From positions 1-64,000 of the forward strand of contig NZ_CVRT01000053.1 of NCBI RefSeq assembly GCF_001261915.1: a DNA stretch of 64,000 bases. The letters run 5' to 3'. Position numbers and translations under genes: made by a program. The notes under the pieces are model-generated. The model had not been told where the DNA came from and ran no database searches. It was given only the letters and a program-made list of their open reading frames with translations. This stretch comes from Halorubrum sp. SD626R. Its GTDB lineage: Archaea; Halobacteriota; Halobacteria; Halobacteriales; Haloferacaceae. Below are positions 26,413 to 35,279 of the stretch, piece by piece (within the stretch, counting starts at the first letter, position 1; the number at the start of each line of letters is the position of its first letter).

Positions 26413-27348
26413 ATGAGCGATCAGGAGCAAGCGGACGCGGCCGAGGACGCCGACGAGGCCGAGACCGAAGCCGAGACCGAGAGCGCCGGACTGGCGGACG
26501 GCGACTTCGTGCGGGTCGCGTACACGATCCGAACGGCCGACGACGGCCGGGTCATCGACACCACCGACGAGGAGACCGCCGAGGAGGCCGAGATCGACAC
26601 CGAAGAGCACGAGTTCGAGCCGCGCGTCATCGCGCTCGGCGCCGGCCACGTCTTCCCGGCCGTCGACGAGGCGTTCGTCGGCGCCGAGGTCGGCGACGAG
26701 GGCGTCGTCGACGTGCCCGCCGAGGACGCGTTCGGCGCGTACGACCCCGACGAGGTCGAGACGGTCAAGGCCGACAGGATCCCCGAGGACAGCCGGTACC
26801 CCGGCGCGCAGGTCCAGATCGACAACCAGCAGGGGTACCTCGAAACGATCATCGGCGGCCGCGCCCGGGTCGACTTCAACCACCCGCTGGCCGGCGAGGA
26901 CCTCGAGTACGAGTACGAGATCCTCGAGAAGATCGACGACCGCGAGCAGCAGGCCGCCGGCATGCTCGGGATGCACCTCCAGGAGGCGCCCGAGGTCCGC
27001 ATCGAGACCGTCACCGAGGAGGAGGAGACGGTCACCGAAGACGACGACGGCGAGGAGACCGTCGAGACCGAGGAAGTCGAGAAGGACGTGCTGTACGTGA
27101 CGGCCACGCAGGCGATGCAGATGAACCAGCAGTGGATGTTCCAGAAACAGCAGATCGCGCAGGACCTCATGAGCCGGCTCGACCTCGACCGCGTCGTGGT
27201 CGAGGAGGTCATCGAGGGCGGCGGGATGGGCGGCCTCGGCGGTATGATGGGCGGCATGGGCGGCGCCGGCGCGGGCGACATCGAGGACGCGCTCGAAGAC
27301 GTCGACGTCGACGCCGACGAGATCGTCGACGAGCTCGACGAGGAGTAA
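26413..27348 (+). CDS. FKBP-type peptidyl-prolyl isomerase, SlyD-like
   Basis: This long SlyD-type isomerase has 311 residues. An acidic N-terminal extension of about 28 residues precedes the FKBP domain (FVRVAYTIRTADDGRVIDTT, and VIALGAGHVFPAVDEAF), the insert-in-flap domain (GAYDPDEVETVKADRIPED and QVQIDNQQGYLETI) and the return strand VDFNHPLAGEDLEYEYEIL. A C-terminal 130-residue extension ends in a Gly/Met-rich run (GGMGGLGGMMGGMGG) and an acidic tail. That run is chaperone-like in feel but its role is unknown. Start ATG 26413 has a TATA-like ccttaagg about 28 bases upstream. Confidence 0.92.
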   Translation: MSDQEQADAAEDADEAETEAETESAGLADGDFVRVAYTIRTADDGRVIDTTDEETAEEAEIDTEEHEFEPRVIALGAGHVFPAVDEAFVGAEVGDEGVVDVPAEDAFGAYDPDEVETVKADRIPEDSRYPGAQVQIDNQQGYLETIIGGRARVDFNHPLAGEDLEYEYEILEKIDDREQQAAGMLGMHLQEAPEVRIETVTEEEETVTEDDDGEETVETEEVEKDVLYVTATQAMQMNQQWMFQKQQIAQDLMSRLDLDRVVVEEVIEGGGMGGLGGMMGGMGGAGAGDIEDALEDVDVDADEIVDELDEE

Positions 27349-27419
27349 CGCTCGATCCGCGGCCTCCCGACCCGAGGAAGATCGATCCCTTTTGAACGAC
27401 GCTCGACCCAGCCAGAGAC

Positions 27420-27464
27420 ATGGAACGCGACCGGGCGACCGAAAGGGACGCGGAGGGCGGCTGA
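27420..27464 (+). other. Possible 14-codon upstream ORF
   Basis: An ATG at 27420 opens a frame encoding MERDRATERDAEGG that stops at 27462-27464, one base before the ATG of the 86-residue membrane protein. A TATA-like ttttgaac (about 27390) would place the transcript start just before this small frame. It may be a leader peptide or only chance; the charged sequence gives no hint. Confidence 0.3.
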
Positions 27465-27465
27465 G

Positions 27466-27726
27466 ATGGAGATCGAACGCGCGCGCGACGACCTTGTCGT
27501 CGCCGCGAGCGCCGGGGCGGCGACGATCGCGGTCGCGCTGCTGTCCGGCGTCGTCGGCGTCGTCGAGGTGGGGACGCTACCGACGCTCGCCCCGCTCGCG
27601 GTGTACGCCGTCTACCTCTTCTCGCGGAAGGGCGGTCCGTACGGGACGCTCGACGAGCCGCGGAACTGGGGAATCGCCGCTGTGCTCGCGGGCGTGGCGG
27701 TCGTCGCCGCGAGCGCGGCGCTGTGA
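27466..27726 (+). CDS. Small haloarchaeal membrane protein, 86 aa
   Basis: The protein has an N-terminal amphipathic stretch MEIERARDDLVVAAS, then three hydrophobic helices at about residues 14-34, 36-52 and 66-86. A loop SRKGGPYGTLDEPRNWG lies between the second and third. It looks like a complete small integral membrane protein. I do not recognise a named family. It follows SlyD by 117 bases and converges on the RAD55-like gene. Confidence 0.6.
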   Translation: MEIERARDDLVVAASAGAATIAVALLSGVVGVVEVGTLPTLAPLAVYAVYLFSRKGGPYGTLDEPRNWGIAAVLAGVAVVAASAAL

Positions 27727-27752
27727 TTCGGAGCGAGGGACGCGCGGCCGCG

Positions 27753-28373
27753 TTACGCGATGTCCCGGCTCGTGTCGACCGACACAGAGTCGGTGAGCTT
27801 CAGCTTGAGCGGCTCCTCTAACGCCGCGCCGCCGCGGAACTTGGGCACGACGAGGCGGTTCGCGATCTCGGTTCCGGTCACGGTGGTGCGGAGGTCGAAA
27901 ACGACGTCCGCGACCTGTTCGGTGACGATTCGGTTCCGGTCCGCCGCCGCGCCCTTGAGCGCGTGGAGGACCGCGAGCCCGTCGGCGTCGTTGACGTGCC
28001 GACGGAGCTCGCCGAGGAACTCGCCGTACCCCTCGCGGTCGCCGGCCTCCAGCGGTCCCACGGAGTCGACGACGACCGTTCCCTCGTCGGGAAGCTCCGC
28101 GGCCGCGTCCAGTACGGTCCCGAACGGATCGTCACCCGTCGCGTCCCGGACGACCCTCTCGTCGTCCCCGTCGTCGAGCGTGAGGCTCGCCTCCACCGCG
28201 TCGGCCGAGCGCACCGTCGTCAGGTATCGACACTCCCGGACCCGCGAGAACCGGTCCAGGATGAGCTCCGACTGACTGGCGGGGTCGGCCGTCAGCGCGA
28301 CGAGGCTGCCGCTCGGGATCCCGCCGCCGAACTCCCTGTCCAGCACCGAGACCCCCGTCGGGAGCGGCTCCAT
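27753..28373 (-). CDS. RAD55/KaiC-like protein with degenerate P-loop
   Basis: The 206-residue protein has the RecA-superfamily start LPTGVSVLDREFGGGIPSGSLVALTAD. Where the P-loop should read GxxGxGKT/S it has DPASQSEL, so the lysine and threonine are missing. The Walker B-like strand GTVVVDSVGPL and later strands remain. It therefore keeps the fold but probably does not hydrolyse ATP. It lies 74 bases downstream of a MinD-like ATPase on the same strand and may be its partner. RAD55-like proteins are common haloarchaeal orphans. Start ATG 28373 gives MEPLPTGVSVLD. Confidence 0.75.
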   Translation of the reverse strand: MEPLPTGVSVLDREFGGGIPSGSLVALTADPASQSELILDRFSRVRECRYLTTVRSADAVEASLTLDDGDDERVVRDATGDDPFGTVLDAAAELPDEGTVVVDSVGPLEAGDREGYGEFLGELRRHVNDADGLAVLHALKGAAADRNRIVTEQVADVVFDLRTTVTGTEIANRLVVPKFRGGAALEEPLKLKLTDSVSVDTSRDIA

Positions 28374-28447
28374 ACGAGCACTGCCGTCTCCGGAGGTTTG
28401 GCTCTGTCGGTGCCCGCCGATCGGCGGATCGGCGTCGAGGTCGACGG

Positions 28448-29119
28448 TCACGCGACGCGCCACCGTTCCGCCCCGTGCTCGCGAGCGAGTCGCCTCGCGA
28501 GGTCGTCGTACGCCGATTCGACCGACGGGTCCGAGAGCGGTGCCGGCGCCGCGGACGGGATCCGACCCAGCACGGGGCAACCGAGCAGGTCGGCCACCGG
28601 CTCCGGGACGGACGACGCGCGGACGGCGACGACGCCGAGCGGCGGACAGTCGAGCCGCCGCGCGACCGCGGCCGTCTTGACGGCGTCGCGCAGGGCCGAC
28701 CGCCGGAGCGGCGTCACGAGGAGCGACCGGTCGGCGGCGCGGAGCGGGGCCGCGGCGTCCGGCGACGCGCCCGCCGGGCAGTCGAGGAGCGTCGGCGCGT
28801 CGTCGGGGACCGCGTTCCGGAGCGCCTCAAACGTCGGGGCGGGGTCGACGGTCTCGGCGTCGTCCGGCGCGGCGATCACCGCGGGGCCCGAGCGGTCCGG
28901 CGAGAATCCGTCACGAGCCGCGTCGACGACGGTTCTGCCGTCGTTTCCGCCGGTCGCGGCGCCGTCGCTCGTCTCGGACGCCAGTCGGGCGAGGTTCGGG
29001 AGGTCCCAGTCGGCGTCGACCGCGACCGCGAGCTCGCCCCGCCGCGACAGCGCCCGGGCGAGCCCGAGGGTCGTGGTCGTCTTCCCGCTGCCGCCCTTGC
29101 CGCCGGCGACTGCGATCAC
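28448..29119 (-). CDS. MinD/ParA-like ATPase
   Basis: The 223-residue deviant Walker ATPase starts MIAVAGGKGGSGKTTTTLGLA, with the signature Lys and the P-loop Lys both present. Switch I is VDADWDLPNL and the Walker B region is APTLLDCPAG. No clear amphipathic C-terminal membrane-targeting helix is seen, unlike bacterial MinD. Haloarchaea encode several MinD homologues that position cell-surface structures. The downstream gene is a P-loop-deficient RAD55-like protein, a likely partner. It starts 62 bases from the YlbF gene. Confidence 0.85.
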   Translation of the reverse strand: MIAVAGGKGGSGKTTTTLGLARALSRRGELAVAVDADWDLPNLARLASETSDGAATGGNDGRTVVDAARDGFSPDRSGPAVIAAPDDAETVDPAPTFEALRNAVPDDAPTLLDCPAGASPDAAAPLRAADRSLLVTPLRRSALRDAVKTAAVARRLDCPPLGVVAVRASSVPEPVADLLGCPVLGRIPSAAPAPLSDPSVESAYDDLARRLAREHGAERWRVA

Positions 29120-29181
29120 GCGCCGGACTGCGTCGCTATGTGTGAAAAAGAAGTGGATGCGACGGTCCGTCGGGTCGGCCG

Positions 29182-29574
29182 TCAGTCCTGACAGCAGCCG
29201 CCGGCCTCGCCGCCGAAGTCGACCGCGAGGGGTTCCGAGATGGCCTCGTTGACCGTCTCGAGGGTGTCGTTCAGCTCCTCTTGCGCGTCGAGGAACTCCC
29301 GCATGACCGGCATCGAGTGGAGCTCGTCCTGCGCCGCCTGCACCTTCTGGAGCCCCGAGTTCGTCGCCTGTCCGGTCTCTCGGGCCTGCATGAACTCCGC
29401 GCGGAGCTGCTCGAACTCGTCGATCTTCGCCTGAACCTCCTCGTCGCGCTGGACCGCTTCGCGCGCCTCTTCGAATCGCTCGTACTCCTGCGTCTGGGCG
29501 ATCCGATCGCCGAGCTGGCGGCCGAGGTCCTCGATAGTCGCCTGTTCGTCGGGAGAGGCGTGTTCGACGCTCAT
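29182..29574 (-). CDS. YlbF/YmcA family protein
   Basis: This 130-residue helical protein follows the YlbF/YmcA pattern: LGDRIAQTQEYERFEEAREAV, then VQAKIDEFEQLRAEFMQA, and a second helical hairpin with MPVMREFLDAQEELNDTLETVNEAIS. The C-terminus ends GGEAGGCCQD, whose vicinal Cys pair could bind a metal or cluster. In Bacillus the YlbF-YmcA-YaaT complex carries Fe-S clusters and affects RNA processing. The archaeal role is not known. The start at 29574 was chosen because the upstream extension reads as basic shadow sequence. Confidence 0.85.
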   Translation of the reverse strand: MSVEHASPDEQATIEDLGRQLGDRIAQTQEYERFEEAREAVQRDEEVQAKIDEFEQLRAEFMQARETGQATNSGLQKVQAAQDELHSMPVMREFLDAQEELNDTLETVNEAISEPLAVDFGGEAGGCCQD

Positions 29575-29656
29575 GGCTGTTCTTCGAGACGAACCGGTTT
29601 CAACCTGCCGGAGCCGGGGGCGCTCCCCGGGATCGGTCCCGGGTCTTCCGGCTCGT

Positions 29657-30310
29657 TCACTCGATCTGCGACTCCACGAACGCGACGACATCGGTCAGTT
29701 CCTCCTGACCGATCCCGTGGCCGCCCGGGTAGCTGCCGCGGGTGACAGCGACCCCAATCTCCTCGAAGCGGTCGGCGGCGGCGGCCGAGCGCGACTCGGG
29801 GATCACGCGGTCACCGGCCCCGGCGCCGACGAACACCGGCTTGCCCTCGATCCCGTCGGGTTCGAGGTCGGCGTGGGCGTCCGCGAGGTAGCCGTGGAGC
29901 GCGACGACCCACGCGTAGCGGTCCGGCGCCTCCAAGACGAGCGAGAGGCTCGTGATCGCGCCCTGGCTGAAGCCGAGCAGGCCGATCCGGTCGGGGTCGA
30001 GGGCGTACGCCTCCGTCGCGGCGTCGACGCTCTCGGCGACCAAGTTGAGGCTGCGTCGGAAGTCGGCCGCGTCCGGCTGACTCGATTCGAGGCCGCCGGC
30101 CGAGAGGTCGAGCTCGTACCACGTGTACCCGCCCTGCAGCGGGTCGGGCGCTCGAAGGCTGATCACGTGCAGGTCGTCCGGGAGGTGTCGCGCGACGGGC
30201 AGCAGGTCTTCCTCGTCGGCGCCGCGGCCGTGGAGCACGAAGACGGCGGGCGCGTTCTCGGGGGCGTCGTCGGGGGCGACGTGGACGTGTTCCAGCGGAA
30301 TGTCGCTCAT
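29657..30310 (-). CDS. Alpha/beta-hydrolase, phospholipase/carboxylesterase family
   Basis: The 217-residue esterase has the nucleophile elbow GFSQG (about residue 113), a catalytic Asp in GAGAGDRVIP, and a catalytic His in YPGGHGIGQEE. FVLHGRGADEEDLLPVARHL near the start holds the oxyanion loop HGRGAD. This matches the YpfH/phospholipase-carboxylesterase group that hydrolyses short acyl esters or thioesters. No signal is seen, so it is cytosolic. Substrate unknown. Confidence 0.88.
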   Translation of the reverse strand: MSDIPLEHVHVAPDDAPENAPAVFVLHGRGADEEDLLPVARHLPDDLHVISLRAPDPLQGGYTWYELDLSAGGLESSQPDAADFRRSLNLVAESVDAATEAYALDPDRIGLLGFSQGAITSLSLVLEAPDRYAWVVALHGYLADAHADLEPDGIEGKPVFVGAGAGDRVIPESRSAAAADRFEEIGVAVTRGSYPGGHGIGQEELTDVVAFVESQIE

Positions 30311-30442
30311 GGCTCCCCGGTTCGTCGGCTCGGGGGTTGTATCCGTCGGCCGCGGCAGGGTTCGACCGCACTCGATCCCGAACGATCACGAGAATGACCG
30401 CCGAGCGCGCCGTTTAACCGTCCCCCCGCGTAAATCGAGTTC

Positions 30443-31486
30443 ATGAGCGGCTCCACGGAAGGCGACCTCACCAAGACGGGGATGGCCCTGAAACACGACC
30501 GCGAGTGGGACTACGAACTCGACCGGATCGTCGAGGCCATCGAGGAACGCGACGCCTCCAAGGTCGGCCTCCAGTTCCCCGAGGGGCTCAAGCGCCGCGG
30601 CCCGAAGGTCGCCGACGACCTCCGAGAGGTCGCGCCCGACGACGTCACCTTCATGCTCTCCGGCCAGCCCTGCTACGGCGCCTGCGACCTCGACACCTAC
30701 CTGATGCGCCGGACGGACGTGTTCGTCCACTTCGGCCACACGCCGATGAAGGAGTCCGACAGCATCGTCTACGTCCCGCTGTTCTCGAACGTCGACCCGT
30801 TCCCGATCATGGAGGACGCGCTGGCGGAAGAGCTCGACGACCCCGAGGAGAACCCCGATGTCGGCCTCGTCACCACGGCCCAGCATATGAACCGGTTCGA
30901 GGAGATGACCGACTGGTTAGAAGAGCGCGGCTACGAGGTCCACACCCGACGCGGCGACGACCGGCTCACCAAGGAGGGGCAGGTGCTCGGCTGCAACTAC
31001 GCCTCCGCCGATATTCCGGCCGATCAGGTGCTGTACGTCGGCGGGGGGAAGTTCCACCCAGTCGGGCTCGCGATGGAGCACCCGGAGAAGCGCGTGGTCA
31101 TCGCCGACCCCGTCAACAACGCGGTCTCGGTCGCCGAGCACGACCAGTTCCTCAAGCAGCGCTACGCCTCCGTCCACAAGGCGATGGGCGCCGAGAAGTG
31201 GGGCGTCATCTTCTGTACGAAGATCGGGCAGGGACGCTGGGAGACGGCCCAGGAGATCGTCGAGAACAACGAGAACGCCTACCTGATCACGATGGACGAG
31301 GTGACGCCGGACCGCCTCCGGAACTTCGACATGGACGCGTTCGTCAACACCGGCTGCCCCCGGATCACGACCGACGACGGCCCGCGGTTCCACAAGCCGA
31401 TGCTGACGCCCGGCGAGTACGAGGCCGCCATCGGCGAGAAGCCGCTCGACTCGATCGAGTTCGACACGTTCCACGACACCTGGTAG
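30443..31486 (+). CDS. dph2: Diphthamide synthase radical enzyme Dph2
   Basis: The 347-residue archaeal Dph2 transfers a 3-amino-3-carboxypropyl group from SAM to the EF-2 histidine, using a 4Fe-4S cluster. The three cluster cysteines are visible, one per domain: SGQPCYGACD (about 80), VLGCNYAS (about 180) and NTGCPRI (about 290). The start VGLQFPEGL is typical. A TATA-like gtttaacc at 30411-30418 lies about 28 bases ahead of the ATG. The amidation enzyme of the same pathway, Dph6, is at 22155-22871. Confidence 0.94.
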   Translation: MSGSTEGDLTKTGMALKHDREWDYELDRIVEAIEERDASKVGLQFPEGLKRRGPKVADDLREVAPDDVTFMLSGQPCYGACDLDTYLMRRTDVFVHFGHTPMKESDSIVYVPLFSNVDPFPIMEDALAEELDDPEENPDVGLVTTAQHMNRFEEMTDWLEERGYEVHTRRGDDRLTKEGQVLGCNYASADIPADQVLYVGGGKFHPVGLAMEHPEKRVVIADPVNNAVSVAEHDQFLKQRYASVHKAMGAEKWGVIFCTKIGQGRWETAQEIVENNENAYLITMDEVTPDRLRNFDMDAFVNTGCPRITTDDGPRFHKPMLTPGEYEAAIGEKPLDSIEFDTFHDTW

Positions 31487-31513
31487 CGCGGCCGCAGCCG
31501 CTCGGTTCCGTTT

Positions 31514-31957
31514 CTACCGCACCGCGTCCTCGACGTAGTCGACCGCCTCGACGGGGGTTTCGACCGCCTCCACGCCGGCCGCGTCGTGCGTGTCGAGCCC
31601 CGCCACCGGGCGGCCCTGCGCGAGCGCCATCCCGATCTCCGAGAGCGTGCCGTGCGAGCCGTCGACCGCGACCGCGGCGTCCCCGTTCATGACCACGAGC
31701 GCGTTGCGCGCGTGGCCCATCCCCGTCGCGATCGGTACCGTGACGTGCGGGTTGGCGTCCGCCCGACGGTCGGTCGGGAGGATGCCGATCGTCTCCCCCC
31801 CGGCCTCCCGCGCCCCGCGACAGACCGCTTCCATCACGCCGCCGAGGCCGCCGCAGACGACCGCGTGGCCCCGGTTCGCGAGCGTTGTTCCCAGATCTTC
31901 GGCGACCGCAGCCGTCGCTGACGAGACCGAACTGCCGCCGATGACGCTGACGCGCAT
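31514..31957 (-). CDS. TIGR00725/LOG-like nucleotide-binding protein
   Basis: The 147-residue Rossmann-like protein has a glycine-rich start MRVSVIGGSSVSSATAAVAE and the core AVVCGGLGGVMEAVCRGAREAGG, the PGGxGT-type phosphate-binding region of the LOG/lysine-decarboxylase-like superfamily in its short TIGR00725 form. AVAVDGSHGTLSEIGMAL supplies the second half. Relatives cleave nucleotide phosphoribosyl bonds; this group is not characterised. A TATA box at 31979-31987 supports the ATG at 31957 and a leaderless mRNA. Confidence 0.8.
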   Translation of the reverse strand: MRVSVIGGSSVSSATAAVAEDLGTTLANRGHAVVCGGLGGVMEAVCRGAREAGGETIGILPTDRRADANPHVTVPIATGMGHARNALVVMNGDAAVAVDGSHGTLSEIGMALAQGRPVAGLDTHDAAGVEAVETPVEAVDYVEDAVR

Positions 31958-31978
31958 ACCGCGGGACGGGCGGCGGAT

Positions 31979-32029
31979 GTATATAAAAGAGCCGACGGTC
32001 ACGACGGAGCGGTGGTGAAACCCTTTTAA
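31979..32029. promoter_or_regulatory. Divergent leaderless promoters
   Basis: Two TATA boxes face outward. On the minus strand cttttatata (31979-31988) is about 27 bases before the ATG at 31957. On the plus strand ccttttaac (32022-32030), preceded by gtgaaa as a BRE-like element, is about 26 bases before the ATG at 32052. Both genes should give leaderless mRNAs. Confidence 0.75.
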
Positions 32030-32051
32030 CTGCTGGGCGACTCCGGACTGT

Positions 32052-32708
32052 ATGACGTACGATACCGTCGTGTTCGACAACGACGGTGTCCTCGTGGGCC
32101 GCACGCGCTTCGACGTGCTCCGGGACGCAACCCGGAACGCGTTCGAGGAGTGCGGCATCGAGGAGCCCGATCCGGACGACGTAGAGCGCATGACCATCGG
32201 TGCGACCCCCGGCAGCGTGGGGACCGTCTGTCAGACGTACGACCTCGATCCGGGGTCGTTCTGGCGGACCCGCGACGACGTGGTCTCGAAGGCCCAACAG
32301 CAGGAGGCGCGCGAGGGGCGCAAGACCCCGTACGACGACCTCGACGAGCTGGAGGACCTCGACGTGGAGATGGGAATCGTCTCCTCGAACCAGCAGGCGA
32401 CGGTCGATTTCCTCGTGGAGCACTTCGACGGCTTCGAGCGGTTCGGTGCCGCCTACGGCCGCGAGCCCACGATCCACTCGCTCCAGCTCCGCAAGCCGAA
32501 CCCCCACTACATCGAGCAGGCGCTCGGCGACCTCGACGCCGGCAACGCCCTGTTCGTCGGCGACAACGAGTCCGACGTGCGCGCGGCCGAGAACGCCGGG
32601 ATCGACTCCGCGTTCATCCGTCGCCCCCACCGCCGCGACTGGGAGCTGAACGTCTGGCCGACTTGGGAGATCGAGCGGCTCTCCGACCTGCACGACATCG
32701 TCGGGTGA
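32052..32708 (+). CDS. HAD-superfamily phosphatase
   Basis: The protein has 218 residues. Motif I is VFDNDGVLVG, with Asn replacing the usual Leu, so the DxDG core is intact. Motif II is GIVSSNQQ (Ser), motif III is the Lys in LRKPNPHYI, and motif IV is VGDNESDVRAAENAG. Helical cap type as in phosphoglycolate phosphatases. It resembles the HAD gene at 15340-15993 in order but differs in motif II. Substrate not known. The start is fixed by a TATA box 26 bases upstream. Confidence 0.87.
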   Translation: MTYDTVVFDNDGVLVGRTRFDVLRDATRNAFEECGIEEPDPDDVERMTIGATPGSVGTVCQTYDLDPGSFWRTRDDVVSKAQQQEAREGRKTPYDDLDELEDLDVEMGIVSSNQQATVDFLVEHFDGFERFGAAYGREPTIHSLQLRKPNPHYIEQALGDLDAGNALFVGDNESDVRAAENAGIDSAFIRRPHRRDWELNVWPTWEIERLSDLHDIVG

Positions 32709-32799
32709 GGCGGGATCGACCGACGCGCGTCGGTCGGAACGCCCCGCGGCCGCCCCGCTCTCTCAAGGTTTAACTCCGATGGGGAGCTACGGCGTCACA

Positions 32800-35163
32800 G
32801 TGACCGACCCCCCGCCGTGGGCCGACATCTTCGGCCACGCAGAGCCGTATCCGGAGCAGGCCGACGGGATCGACGCCGCCGTCGACGCCGCCGAGGACGG
32901 CGGCTTCCTCGCCTTGGAGGGCGCGTGCGGGACTGGCAAGACGATGCTCGCGCTCACCGCCGGGCTCGACCGCGTCCGCGATCCGGACTCCGACTTCGAG
33001 CGCGTCTTCGTCCTCACGAGCGTCAAACAGCAGCTCCGACAGTTCGAGACGGACCTGCGGACGATAAACGACGACCTCCCGAGCGACTTCGACCCGGTCT
33101 CCGGCCTGACGCTAGTCGGGAAGGCCGACGTCTGCCCCTACGCCCGCGAGAACCGCGGCGGGATCGACCGCGAGAACGTGTACGAGCGCTGCGAGGGGCT
33201 CCGCGAGCGCACCCGGAACCTCGTCGGCGACGGCGGCGCGACGACGACGTCGAACCTCGTGAGCGAGGCGCGGAGCCAGCAGGTGGGACTGATGGACTCG
33301 GGACGCGATGCCGGCTCGCCCGGCGACGACGCCGACGCCGCCGACTACCTCTCCGTGGACGGCGAGCCGACCCCCTACCGGCCGGACACCGAGGAGTTCG
33401 AGGGGACCGAGTTCTGCCCGTTCTACGCCGGCTTCCTCGATGACCTCCCCGAAGACGGCGATCCCGCGGAGGCCGTCCCGTTCGACGTGACGGAGCTCGG
33501 CCACGTCGACAGCGACGAACTGGTCCGGCTCGCCGCCGGCCACGGCTCCTGTCCGCACTCGATCATGGGCGCGCTCGTCCCCGAGGTCGAGGTTGTCATC
33601 GGCAACTACTACCACGCGTTCGACCCGGTGACGACCGGCACGTTCACCGGTGCGCTCTTAGACGACGCGACGTTCGTCGTCTGCGACGAGGCGCACATGC
33701 TCGAACCGCGCGTCCGCGACCTCGTGAGCGACGCGGTCGCCGACGCCAGCCTCCGCGACGCCGAGAACGAACTCACCCGCGTCGTCCAGCCGCTCTCATT
33801 CGAATCGGCAGGCGCCGAGTCGGACGACGCCGAACTCGTGCGCGGCGAACTGGAAGACGCGGACGTGACCGTCGAGGAGATCGATTCCGTCCGGGAGTTC
33901 TACGCCGACCTCCGCGGCGAGCTCGACAGGCGGGTGACCGAACGGCTCGACCGCGAGCGCCCCGACTGGCGGGCGTCGATGCGCGAACTCGACGACGACG
34001 AGATCGCCCTCCGGGACCCGGAGGAGCCGGCCGAGGACGAGATCACGGCGTGGGCGAAGCGCGAGGGGTACGGCGACCGCGTCTGGGCGCGCGCACAGCA
34101 GGTCGGCGCGGTCGTCAAGCGCGCGCTCGACTCGCTGGAGGAGGAGGACAAGCAGCGGGCCGCGCCCGGCGTCGGGCGCACCCTCAACGCCTGGTACCGC
34201 GAGGACCACGAGGAGTTCTTCCGGGCGATCGACCTGGAACGGACGTGGGACGAGACGGAACCGCCGGACTCGTGGCGGCGCGCGTACAACGCGAGCCTCG
34301 CGCTGTACAACTGCCTCCCGAGCGAGCCGATCGGCGACCGGCTCGCCGAGTTCGGCGGCGGTGTCCTCATGAGCGCGACGCTGGAGCCGATGGACGTGTT
34401 CCGCGAGGTGACCGGGCTCGACCACCTCGAAGCGCGGGGACGGCCCGTCGTCGAGCGGACGTACGGCCTATCCTTCCCCGAACCGAACCGCGCGAGCTTC
34501 GCGGTCGACGCGCCCAAATTCACCCACCAGAACCGCGGCGCGCCGGACGAGGAGAACGACACCCGCCTCGCGTACCTCGACGCAACGGCGACGGTGGCGG
34601 CCCACGAGAGTAACGTCCTCGTCGGCACGCCGAGCTACGCGGAGGCGACGTGGATGGCGGAGTCGCTCGCGGAGCGGCTGGACAAGCCCGTCCTGCTCGA
34701 CGAGTCCTCCGGCGACCGGGCCACGGAGTCGCTGAAGGACGACTTCTTCGCCGGCGAGGGGAAGGTGCTCGTGACGAGCCTCCGCGGGACGCTCACGGAG
34801 GGCGTCGACTACCGCGGGGACCGCCTGTCGGCCGCCGTGGTCTGTGGCGTCCCGATCATCAACACGGCGCGACCGCGGACCCGAGCCGTGATAACCGCCT
34901 ACGACCGCCGGTTCGACTCCGGGTTCGAGACCGCGCTCACGGTGCCGGCGGTGCGGAAGGCCCGACAGGCCGTCGGTCGGGTCATCCGCGGCCCGGAGGA
35001 ACGCGGGGTTCGCGTCCTGCTCGACGCGCGGTACGCCCGGGAGTCGTGGAACAGCGTCCGAGAGTACCTCCCGGAACACGAGCGCGAGGAGTACCAGCCC
35101 GTGAGCCCGGACATGCTCGGACTCGCGCTCGATCGGTTCGAACGCCGAGCCGGCGGCGACTGA
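32800..35163 (+). CDS. XPD/DinG-type Fe-S superfamily 2 helicase
   Basis: The protein has about 787 residues. Walker A is EGACGTGKTML, the DEAH box is VVCDEAHML, and C-terminal motifs include LMSATLEPMD, TSLRGTLTEGVDY and RKARQAVGRVIRG. Four cysteines between motifs Ia and II (DVCPYA, YERCEG, EFCPFY, HGSCPHS) form the 4Fe-4S pin site of XPD helicases. Such enzymes unwind DNA 5'-3' in repair. An in-frame ATG at 32779 exists, but the TATA-like ggtttaac (32768-32775) is about 29 bases before the GTG at 32800 and too close to the ATG, so GTG is preferred. Confidence 0.9.
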   Translation: MTDPPPWADIFGHAEPYPEQADGIDAAVDAAEDGGFLALEGACGTGKTMLALTAGLDRVRDPDSDFERVFVLTSVKQQLRQFETDLRTINDDLPSDFDPVSGLTLVGKADVCPYARENRGGIDRENVYERCEGLRERTRNLVGDGGATTTSNLVSEARSQQVGLMDSGRDAGSPGDDADAADYLSVDGEPTPYRPDTEEFEGTEFCPFYAGFLDDLPEDGDPAEAVPFDVTELGHVDSDELVRLAAGHGSCPHSIMGALVPEVEVVIGNYYHAFDPVTTGTFTGALLDDATFVVCDEAHMLEPRVRDLVSDAVADASLRDAENELTRVVQPLSFESAGAESDDAELVRGELEDADVTVEEIDSVREFYADLRGELDRRVTERLDRERPDWRASMRELDDDEIALRDPEEPAEDEITAWAKREGYGDRVWARAQQVGAVVKRALDSLEEEDKQRAAPGVGRTLNAWYREDHEEFFRAIDLERTWDETEPPDSWRRAYNASLALYNCLPSEPIGDRLAEFGGGVLMSATLEPMDVFREVTGLDHLEARGRPVVERTYGLSFPEPNRASFAVDAPKFTHQNRGAPDEENDTRLAYLDATATVAAHESNVLVGTPSYAEATWMAESLAERLDKPVLLDESSGDRATESLKDDFFAGEGKVLVTSLRGTLTEGVDYRGDRLSAAVVCGVPIINTARPRTRAVITAYDRRFDSGFETALTVPAVRKARQAVGRVIRGPEERGVRVLLDARYARESWNSVREYLPEHEREEYQPVSPDMLGLALDRFERRAGGD

Positions 35164-35279
35164 GCGCTGGCGGCTCCGGTCGATCTCGGCGGCGAGCGTC
35201 CCGATACCGCCGGATAACGTCTCGTTTAACCGCGGGTACGGTGCGTGTAACTACGTCGGAAAAGGCCGTGGCGACGTTC

